Shown here: positions 1 to 6,125 of the stretch, piece by piece
Layout: each line of letters begins with the position of its first letter
Numbering within the stretch: the stretch's first letter is position 1
NCBI GenBank assembly: GCA_030624945.1
Contig: JAUXJB010000098.1
Coordinates: 1 to 6,125, forward strand
Length of the DNA stretch: 6,125 bases
From: Deltaproteobacteria bacterium
GTDB taxonomy: Bacteria; Myxococcota_A; UBA9160; SZUA-336
Direction: 5' to 3'
Notes under the pieces: generated by a model
Database searches by the model: none
Told to the model about the DNA's origin: nothing
The model's input: the letters and a program-made list of their open reading frames with translations, nothing else
Program-made: the position numbers and the translations under genes

Positions 1-1477
<1,477 letters not shown>

Positions 1478-1481
<4 letters not shown>

Positions 1482-1825
1482 TCCGGCTCCGCTCCCGCCC
1501 GCAGCGGGAACCCGCGTTCCTCGGCCATCCGGTGCACCGCGGCGACCTTGCTCTCCGCGATCTCGAGCACGTAGACGCCCGCTACACCTTTTCCTCCCCT
1601 GTGAATCTGAAGCATGAGCTGGGTCGCCTCCGAGGGTCCCTTGTTGAAGAGCTGCTCGAGCAGTGCCACGACGAACTCCATCGGCGTGTAGCTGTCGTTG
1701 AACAGGATGACCTTGAAACGGGCGGGTCGCTTGACCTCTCTTTTCTCCTCGGTGGCGAGGCCGCCCTCACGCTCGATGTCCTTTCGGGGAATCGGTCCCC
1801 CCGGCTTCCTTGGCTCGTCGGGCAT
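1478..1825 (-). CDS. clpS: ClpS, N-degron adaptor of ClpAP
   Basis: ClpS binds proteins with destabilising N-terminal residues (Leu, Phe, Trp, Tyr) and delivers them to the ClpA N-domain. The product is 115 residues, normal for the family. It has a charged, Pro-rich flexible tail (about 1-34) followed by the core: FKVILFND (37-44), YTPMEFV (46-52), ATQLMLQIH (67-75), GVAGVYVLEIAESKVA (80-95) and a C-terminal RGFPL (104-108). By alignment from memory to Escherichia coli ClpS, N43 matches N34, M49 matches the gatekeeper M40 and H75 matches H66. S45 sits where E. coli has D36. The ATG at 1825 is chosen because the ClpS-like tail begins here; the same frame stays open further upstream, but that part is antisense to the divergent acyltransferase-like gene and looks like no ClpS. 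No strong ribosome binding site precedes it. Its TGA overlaps the clpA GTG, so the two are translationally coupled. Confidence 0.96.
1487..1490 (-). promoter_or_regulatory. clpA ribosome binding site inside clpS
   Basis: GGAG on the minus strand lies 5 nt before the clpA GTG start, within the last codons of clpS. A second GGAG at 1492-1495 is 10 nt away. This supports the GTG start of clpA and reinitiation by ribosomes finishing clpS. Confidence 0.5.
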
Positions 1826-1951
1826 CCCGCTAAGGATACAGACGAGAGATAGCGCAGGAAAGTTCGGAGCCGCGAGGGGTGCGGGGGCTCGCCGGACCGC
1901 GCCGGCTACGCTACGCCTCATTTCCGGGTCGGACGGGTAGACTCCAAAGAG
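1826..1951. promoter_or_regulatory. Divergent intergenic region between clpS and the COG3146 gene
   Basis: This 126-bp spacer separates two genes that point away from each other, so it should hold promoters for both clpSA (minus) and the acyltransferase-like gene (plus). I cannot identify either promoter securely. The best minus-strand candidate is TTTCCT (1856-1861), a 17-nt spacer, then TATCCT (1833-1838). Its -35 half is poor, and the -10 would end only 7 nt from the clpS ATG, implying a leaderless transcript. No convincing plus-strand sigma-70 boxes, operator palindrome or riboswitch were seen. Confidence 0.35.
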
Positions 1952-3103
1952 ATGGCCGAAATCGAGCTCCGGGAAGGCGTGGCCGGTCTGCCGCGCGAAG
2001 AGTGGAACGCGCTGGTGGGTGAGGGGTCGCCGTTCCTCGAGTGGGATTGGCTCGCCTCCCTGGAGGAGGCCGGTGCGGTGGGCCCGAGAACGGGCTGGGG
2101 CCCGCGCCCCCTGGTCGCCCTGGAGAACGGGCGCCTGGTCGCCGCCTGCCCCCTCTACGCCAAGGGTCACAGCCAGGGAGAGTTCGTCTTCGACGGGAGC
2201 TGGGCGGACGCCGCAGAGCGCGCCGGCATCTCCTACTACCCAAAGCTTCTCGTGGGCGTGCCGTTCACACCCGTCGGGGGCGCCCGCTTCCTGGTGGCGC
2301 AGGGTCAGGACAGAGCCGCCTGGATCCGGACACTCGGGACCGTGCTGCGGGAGATCTGCCAGGAGAACGAGCTCTCCGGAGTCCACGTCAACTTCTGCCG
2401 GCCCGACGAGATCGAGCCCTTGCAGAAGGTCGGCTACCAGCTCCGCATCGGGCTGCAGTATCAGTGGCAAAACCACGGTTACGCGGACTTCGAGGCCTAC
2501 CTGGGGCGGTTCCGGAGCAAGCGCCGCAACCAGATCAAGCGCGAGCGGCGCCAGCTGCGCGAGCAGGGCGTGGTGATCGAGACGTATACGGGCGAGGAGA
2601 TCCCCGACGAGCTCTTCCCGTCGATGTACCGCTTCTACCTGGCCACGATCCGCGCCCGCTACTGGGGCCACCAGTACCTGAACGAGCGCTTCTTCGAGCT
2701 GCTGCGGGATCGCTTCCGGGAGAGGCTGTGCTTCATCGTGGCGCGGCAGGGCGAAGAAGTCATCGCGGGAACGACGAACGTGGTGAAGGGCGATGTTCTC
2801 TACGGGCGTTACTGGGGCTGCGATCGCGAGCTGCGGCACCTCCACTTCAACGTCTGCTACTACGCGGCCGCGGAGTACTGCATCGAGCGCGGTCTGGCGC
2901 GCTTCGAGCCCGGCGCGGGAGGCGGCTACAAGCAGGTGCGGGGCTTCGACGCGGAGCCGACCTTCAGCCTGCATTTCCTCGCGGATCCCGGCCTGCGCGA
3001 GGCGGTCACGCGCTATCTCGAGGCAGAACGCGAGGAGATGGAGGGCAACATCGATTGGATCCGCGACCACTCCGCTCTCAAGTCGACGGCGGGCGCCCGC
3101 TGA
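1952..3103 (+). CDS. COG3146 / FemAB-like GNAT-fold predicted N-acyltransferase
   Basis: The 383-residue product matches my recollection of the COG3146 family (formerly DUF482, FemAB-like), predicted acyltransferases with a GNAT-type fold whose substrate is not established. Family hallmarks visible are PFLEWDWLASLEEAG (27-41), an N-terminal half with FVFDGSWADAAERAG (78-92) and YYPKLL (95-100), PFTPVGG (104-110), a very basic stretch FRSKRRNQIKRERR (187-200), YGRYWGC (284-290), and the C-terminal block HFNVCYYAAAEYCIE (298-312) followed by RFEPGAGGGYKQVRGF (317-332). There is no signal peptide or membrane segment, so it is probably cytoplasmic. ATG 1952 is the first in-frame start and has only a weak purine stretch (AAAGAG) directly before it. 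It stands alone, divergent from clpS and convergent with the next gene. Many databases call it 'GNAT family N-acetyltransferase' or 'peptidoglycan biosynthesis protein'; the exact reaction is unknown. Confidence 0.88.
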   Translation: MAEIELREGVAGLPREEWNALVGEGSPFLEWDWLASLEEAGAVGPRTGWGPRPLVALENGRLVAACPLYAKGHSQGEFVFDGSWADAAERAGISYYPKLLVGVPFTPVGGARFLVAQGQDRAAWIRTLGTVLREICQENELSGVHVNFCRPDEIEPLQKVGYQLRIGLQYQWQNHGYADFEAYLGRFRSKRRNQIKRERRQLREQGVVIETYTGEEIPDELFPSMYRFYLATIRARYWGHQYLNERFFELLRDRFRERLCFIVARQGEEVIAGTTNVVKGDVLYGRYWGCDRELRHLHFNVCYYAAAEYCIERGLARFEPGAGGGYKQVRGFDAEPTFSLHFLADPGLREAVTRYLEAEREEMEGNIDWIRDHSALKSTAGAR

Positions 3104-3119
3104 GCGGCGGCGTGCCGGA

Positions 3120-3572
3120 TCATTCGAGCCGGTGCAGCATTTGCAACGCCTCCGTCTGGCTGAGAAGAGGCTTGCTGGCGAGGTTTGGCGCGGGGCTCGG
3201 CACGGGCTCTGGGGACTCGGCACGGCGCTGGGGAAGCATGATCTCGAGGGGGCGATGGACCCAGCCGGCGGCCGTGAGCGACTCGCCAGCCGTCTCCACG
3301 CTGGCGGCGATGACGCGCCCCTCATCGAGGGCGAAGGAGCTCTCCGCCTCGGCCACGATCCGGTCGGGGTGCACCGCCGCGCGCATGACCTCCACGTTCT
3401 CGGGTGTCTCGACCACCAGCACGAGCACCGGTGCCTGCCCCGCGGAGGTAGCTGTCTGCTTCAGCCAGCTGCCGAGCTGCGGGAAGCTCCAGTTGGGCGG
3501 CCAGACGTAGAGCCCGGCCACGAGCCCGGCCACGATGACGGCCCCGATGGAGAAAGGCATGTTCCTGTCCAC
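3120..3572 (-). CDS. Small single-pass membrane protein of unknown function
   Basis: I do not recognise this 150-residue protein. It has one N-terminal hydrophobic segment (about 7-24, AVIVAGLVAGLYVW at 11-24) with no lipobox, so it is most likely a membrane anchor or uncleaved signal. A Trp/Pro-containing linker (24-36) follows, then a compact hydrophobic/polar domain (about 48-114, starting PVLVLVVETPENVEVMRAA), a Pro/Ser-rich stretch (119-135) and a short amphipathic C-terminus ending TEALQMLHRLE. The domain would face the periplasm if the anchor is N-in. Codons show the same strong G/C third-position preference as the neighbours, which supports it being real. The start shown is GTG 3572; ATG 3560 (146 residues, preceded by GGACAGGA) is about equally plausible. 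It lies 51 bp after plsC on the same strand, so it is probably the last gene of that unit. It could be lineage-specific. Confidence 0.68.
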   Translation of the reverse strand: MDRNMPFSIGAVIVAGLVAGLYVWPPNWSFPQLGSWLKQTATSAGQAPVLVLVVETPENVEVMRAAVHPDRIVAEAESSFALDEGRVIAASVETAGESLTAAGWVHRPLEIMLPQRRAESPEPVPSPAPNLASKPLLSQTEALQMLHRLE

Positions 3573-3623
3573 ATCCGGGCCATCGGCAGCGATCTGCGTT
3601 CGCTGAATTGCCCCCAGCTGCCT

Positions 3624-4376
3624 CTAGGCCGCTACCGTCTTCTGGCCCGACGCGACCTGGGCGGCGATCCGTTCGTGGACGCGCCGCATGAGCTCGGCGG
3701 TCGATAGCTCCGCGAACTCCGTCCAGGGAATCGCCTCCAGGACGCTGAGTCGGATCTCGTGCCGACCCCGCAGCACGAAGCCCCGCTTCGGCAGGGCGTC
3801 TGCCGTGCCGCTCAGCGCGATTGGCAAGATCGTCGAGCGCGTACTCTTGGCCAGGTCGAACGCCCCGGTCTTGAAGGGCCGAAGTCGGCCGTCCGGAGAG
3901 CGCGTGCCCTCCGGGAACATCATGATGGAGTTCCCCTGGGCCAGCGCCTCTTCGCACTCGCGCATCATCGCCATCGCGCTCGCGTGCCGACCGCGCACGA
4001 GCTTGATGTAGCGGTTCAGCGACATGTTCCAGCCGACCAGGGGTATGCGAAAGTTCTCGACCTTGGAGACCCACTTGAAGTGTGTCCGCAGCCGAGAGAT
4101 CACCAGGATGTCGAGCAGGGAGAGGTGGTTCGAGACCATCACGTAGGTCTCGTCGGGACGGATGCGCTCCCGCCCGTGTAGCTCCACGTGCCAGGCCGGG
4201 TTGGCCCAGGTGTAGAGACTGCCCCACAAGCAGGTGAAGCGATGCAGCAGGACCCTGCGAGGATCGATCGGCGCGGTGAGGGCCCAGATCAGAACGGCGA
4301 GGGGATACGCCACGAGCGAGCTCAGGCCCATGAACAGCCAGAAGGCGAGCGATAGTGCGAGTCGCATCGACTCCAT
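3624..4376 (-). CDS. PlsC-type 1-acyl-sn-glycerol-3-phosphate acyltransferase (lysophospholipid acyltransferase family)
   Basis: Members transfer an acyl chain to lysophosphatidic acid or a related lysophospholipid at the inner membrane, making phosphatidic acid, the precursor of membrane phospholipids. The 250-residue product has a long N-terminal hydrophobic region (about 6-36) that anchors it. It then shows the acyltransferase motifs in order: motif I NHLSLLD (83-89, catalytic H84 and D89), motif II region NRYIKLVRGR (121-130), motif III FPEGTRS (154-160), and motif IV ILPIALSG (183-190). Length and motif order fit bacterial PlsC. ATG 4376 is chosen because the hydrophobic anchor begins just after it; ATG 4367, preceded closely by GGAG, is an alternative removing three residues. 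It begins 56 bp after the PilZ gene and is followed after 51 bp by the small membrane protein, all on the minus strand. Exact acceptor specificity cannot be read from the sequence, so no symbol is assigned. Confidence 0.93.
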   Translation of the reverse strand: MESMRLALSLAFWLFMGLSSLVAYPLAVLIWALTAPIDPRRVLLHRFTCLWGSLYTWANPAWHVELHGRERIRPDETYVMVSNHLSLLDILVISRLRTHFKWVSKVENFRIPLVGWNMSLNRYIKLVRGRHASAMAMMRECEEALAQGNSIMMFPEGTRSPDGRLRPFKTGAFDLAKSTRSTILPIALSGTADALPKRGFVLRGRHEIRLSVLEAIPWTEFAELSTAELMRRVHERIAAQVASGQKTVAA

Positions 4377-4432
4377 TCTCGCAGAGAGACAGGGCCAAGG
4401 CGAGATCCACGCCACCGGTCCTGGGGGTTGAG

Positions 4433-5542
4433 CTAGTCCTCTTCGCCGCTGGGCAGGATCTGGCTCACGATCGTGGGCTTCAGCTCGCCGTGGTCCAGGA
4501 TCTCGATCATGGGAAGGCTCTGCACCAGGGCGCGCAGGTTCTCCTCCGCGCCGGGCTCCACCCACTCGAAGTTCAGGGCCATGCCCTTGGCGCCGTCGTC
4601 GCGAACCACGATGGCCTCGACGAGGAATGGCTCGGTGCGCGGGTGGATGGCGAGGCGCAGGCGATCCCCCACCGCGAGCTCCGAGTTCGGCTCCACCCGC
4701 ATGCCGCCCTCGGAGAGGTCGATTCCGAGCAACGCGTAGGCCGCCCCCTCGGACATGGCCATGATCGTGCTGCCGTAGCTGCTCCGCGGCTGCTTGCGTC
4801 GCGAGCCCTCTTCAGCGGGCTCCGAGGCGATCTGGCCGACCGGGAGGACCGCCGGGCCGCTCGACCGTTCGATCAGTACCACGCGCAGACGCTTGCGAAG
4901 CTCGGCGTCGAGCGGCTCGAAGTTGATTCCCAGCGACGTGTCACCCTCGTCTCCGCCCTCGGAGGTCGCGGGTCCCGTGCGCAGGACCGTACCCGGGAGC
5001 TCGAGCACTTCGCCGCCGGCGACCTCTGCGGGAATCCGGATTCGGATGCTCTCCTCCTTGCGCGGCGGCTCCTGGGTGAAGAGACGACACCCGCGAGCGG
5101 AGAGGTCCGTCAGCGTCCCGCTAGCCGTTCCGTGCGAGCTCTCGAACTCGACCTGGTACCCGAACGCCTCGCGCCGCACGCGGCGCTTGTCGTCGCCGGA
5201 ATAGAGCGCGCGCAGCAGCAACAGGCGCAGGGCCATCGGGTGGACGGGCTCGCGCACCAGAAAATCGAAGCCCTTGAGCTGGAGGGACGTGCGGTCGGCG
5301 GGTTCCTCGCTGGCGACGAAGGCCATCCAGACGGCGCGCGAGGTGAGGCTCGAGACTCCGCGCCGAAGCTGGTGCAGCTCCGCACGCTGCCATGTCGTCA
5401 CGAGCAGGTGCTCCGGCTCGGGCAACGGGGTCTCCCGATCCGCGGCCCGGATGTGCTGGAACGGCACGTCGAGCTCCTCCAGGAGCTCGTGGACGAGTCC
5501 GAGCTCGCCGTCGTCTACCAGCAGGATCGAGGGTCTGTTCAT
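4433..5542 (-). CDS. Pseudo-receiver protein with two tandem PilZ domains (predicted c-di-GMP effector)
   Basis: The 369-residue product has three parts. Residues 1-112 look like a response-regulator receiver: SILLVDDGE (5-13) with the acidic pair D10-D11, and GFDFLVREPVHPMALRLLLLRAL (in two pieces, 91-112) matching the end of the fold. However, the expected phosphoacceptor Asp near residue 50 is absent (HLLVTTWQR, 45-53) and the usual Lys before Pro is R97-E98-P99. PilZ domain 1 (about 118-225) carries RRVRR (120-124) and DLSARG (146-151), then LGINFEPL (204-211). PilZ domain 2 (about 247-345) carries RKQPR (249-253) and DLSEGG (275-280), then KGMALNFEWV (319-328). RxxxR and DxSxxG are the c-di-GMP-binding motifs of PilZ, and their spacing (22 residues from the last Arg to the Asp) is the same in both copies. 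No membrane segment is seen. The ATG at 5542 has GGAGAAGG 9 nt upstream. It is the first gene of the minus-strand unit with plsC. It has no DNA-binding or enzymatic domain, so it presumably acts through protein contacts. Confidence 0.87.
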   Translation of the reverse strand: MNRPSILLVDDGELGLVHELLEELDVPFQHIRAADRETPLPEPEHLLVTTWQRAELHQLRRGVSSLTSRAVWMAFVASEEPADRTSLQLKGFDFLVREPVHPMALRLLLLRALYSGDDKRRVRREAFGYQVEFESSHGTASGTLTDLSARGCRLFTQEPPRKEESIRIRIPAEVAGGEVLELPGTVLRTGPATSEGGDEGDTSLGINFEPLDAELRKRLRVVLIERSSGPAVLPVGQIASEPAEEGSRRKQPRSSYGSTIMAMSEGAAYALLGIDLSEGGMRVEPNSELAVGDRLRLAIHPRTEPFLVEAIVVRDDGAKGMALNFEWVEPGAEENLRALVQSLPMIEILDHGELKPTIVSQILPSGEED

Positions 5543-5551
5543 CGAGCCGCA

Positions 5552-5559
5552 CCTTCTCC
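5552..5559 (-). promoter_or_regulatory. Ribosome binding site of the PilZ gene
   Basis: GGAGAAGG on the minus strand sits 9 nt before the ATG at 5542. It is the strongest Shine-Dalgarno match in the window and fixes the start of the pseudo-receiver/PilZ gene. Confidence 0.7.
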
Positions 5560-5675
5560 GCCATACACCCGGGCTTTGCTACGGATCGGGATCGCGGGGG
5601 GAAGGCTTGAGCCAACCACTGGGCGCCATTCCCGCCGGACTCGAGTCGCGCCGAAACCGAGCACGGGAATCGAGT

Positions 5676-5679
5676 AGGA
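5676..5679 (+). promoter_or_regulatory. Ribosome binding site of the cyclase gene
   Basis: AGGA lies 7 nt upstream of the ATG at 5687, a normal spacing, and supports that start for the truncated cyclase gene. Confidence 0.5.
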
Positions 5680-5686
5680 TCGACCA

Positions 5687-6125
5687 ATGTCCGAGACCCC
5701 CTCTCCCCCCTCCAAGGCGCAGATCGATTCCTTCCACAAGACACTCTCGAACTGGGGTCGCTTCGGCGAGCGCGACCAGCTGGGCACGCTGAACCTGATC
5801 AGCGCGTCCAAGCGCCGGGCGGCCGCGGGCCTGGTCCAGAGCGGGCGGACCGTTTCCTGTTCCCGCATGCTGCCGACGCAGCCAGCGGAGGACAACCCTC
5901 GACCGGTGACGCACGCGATGACCAGTACCGGCAGCGAGGGTATGGGTGCGGACTACTTCGCGATCGCACCCCACGGCATGGCCACGTCTCACATCGACGC
6001 GCTCTGCCACATCTTCGATCAGGACAAGCTCTACAACGGCTACCCGACCGATACGGTCACCGCGCGCGGTGCACTCGAGCTCGGTATTCACGAGCTACGC
6101 CACGGCGTCGTGTCGCGGGGCATAC
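5687..6125 (+). CDS. Cyclase family protein (PF04199, metal-dependent hydrolase), 3' part outside window
   Basis: The first 146 codons are visible and the frame is open to the right edge. The sequence fits the cyclase / kynurenine-formamidase-like superfamily (PF04199, COG1878), in the longer subfamily of about 300 or more residues whose substrates are mostly unknown. Evidence: the N-terminal block NWGRFGERDQLGTLNLI (22-38) followed by KRRAAAGLVQSGRTVS (42-57), typical of this subfamily, and the metal-site segment HGMATSHIDALCHIF (96-110) with H102, D104 and H108 in the HxDxxxH arrangement, then KLYNGYP (114-120). No signal peptide is present, so it is probably cytoplasmic. The ATG at 5687 is supported by AGGA 7 nt upstream. 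It is divergent from the PilZ gene and appears to start its own transcription unit. S101 stands where Thr is usual before the metal-binding His. Calling it a kynurenine formamidase would go beyond the evidence. Confidence 0.88.
   Translation, partial: MSETPSPPSKAQIDSFHKTLSNWGRFGERDQLGTLNLISASKRRAAAGLVQSGRTVSCSRMLPTQPAEDNPRPVTHAMTSTGSEGMGADYFAIAPHGMATSHIDALCHIFDQDKLYNGYPTDTVTARGALELGIHELRHGVVSRGI

Larger units (their letters stand above)
5543..5686. promoter_or_regulatory. Divergent intergenic region between the PilZ gene and the cyclase gene
   Basis: This 144-bp spacer lies between genes pointing in opposite directions and should contain promoters for both. I found no convincing sigma-70 or sigma-54 boxes on either strand, and only weak short palindromes (for example GGCTTGAGCC at 5602-5611). 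It contains the ribosome binding sites of both genes near its ends. Confidence 0.35.

Noticed and set aside
3094..3119. Possible terminator between the convergent COG3146 and small membrane protein genes
   Set aside because: Only a 4-bp stem (CCGC-TGA-GCGG) overlapping the stop codon is present, and no U-tract follows.
1826..3325. Roughly 500-codon upstream extension of the clpS frame on the minus strand
   Set aside because: ClpS is complete in the last 115 codons. The rest is antisense to the COG3146 gene, matches no family, and the natural ClpS N-terminus begins at 1825.
2041..3510. A 489-codon plus-strand frame overlapping the COG3146 gene
   Set aside because: It is out of frame with a well-supported family member and its translation is Arg/Pro/Gly/Ala-rich without domains.
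3322..4410. A 362-codon minus-strand frame overlapping plsC
   Set aside because: It is an alternative frame of the motif-bearing PlsC gene, with no domain of its own.
4377..4432. Possible promoter or terminator between the PilZ gene and plsC
   Set aside because: No hairpin with a T-run and no promoter-like hexamer pair was found; the gap is short enough for co-transcription.
5602..5611. GGCTTGAGCC palindrome as an operator
   Set aside because: The half-sites are only 4 bp with a 2-bp centre, which is expected by chance in GC-rich DNA.
4355..5677. A 440-codon plus-strand frame
   Set aside because: It is antisense to the pseudo-receiver/PilZ gene, with biased composition and no domain.

Overview
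The window is GC-rich, densely packed bacterial chromosomal DNA. It holds seven protein genes, two of them cut by the window edges. The strong G/C third-position bias produces many long shadow reading frames antisense to the real genes. Housekeeping clpS-clpA, a COG3146-type acyltransferase-like gene and a tandem-PilZ regulator together suggest a Gram-negative, proteobacterium-like host. A deltaproteobacterial or myxobacterial relative is possible because PilZ proteins fused to receiver-like domains are common there. This taxonomic guess is an inference only. I see no rRNA, tRNA, insertion sequence, CRISPR array, phage gene or toxin-antitoxin pair.

Layout, left to right. (1) Minus strand, <1-1481: the first two thirds of clpA (ClpAP unfoldase), running off the left edge. 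(2) Minus strand, 1478-1825: clpS, the N-degron adaptor of ClpAP, overlapping clpA by a GTGA junction. (3) A 126-bp divergent spacer. (4) Plus strand, 1952-3103: a COG3146 / FemAB-like GNAT-fold protein. (5) A 16-bp convergent gap. (6) Minus strand, 5542 down to 3120: a three-gene unit of a pseudo-receiver/double-PilZ protein, a PlsC-type acyltransferase and a small single-pass membrane protein I do not recognise. (7) A 144-bp divergent spacer. (8) Plus strand, 5687->6125: the first 146 codons of a cyclase-family (PF04199) metal-dependent hydrolase, running off the right edge.

How they work together: ClpS hands N-degron substrates to ClpA, which unfolds them into ClpP, so those two genes form an obvious functional pair. 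The PilZ-plsC-membrane protein unit is co-directional with short gaps (56 and 51 bp) and is probably co-transcribed. It could connect c-di-GMP sensing with envelope or phospholipid metabolism, but only gene order supports this. The COG3146 gene and the cyclase appear to be independent transcription units.

I looked for a new multi-gene system and did not find convincing evidence for one. The items most worth a second look are the degenerate receiver joined to two intact PilZ motifs, the unrecognised membrane protein behind plsC, and a substitution in the ClpS N-degron pocket.
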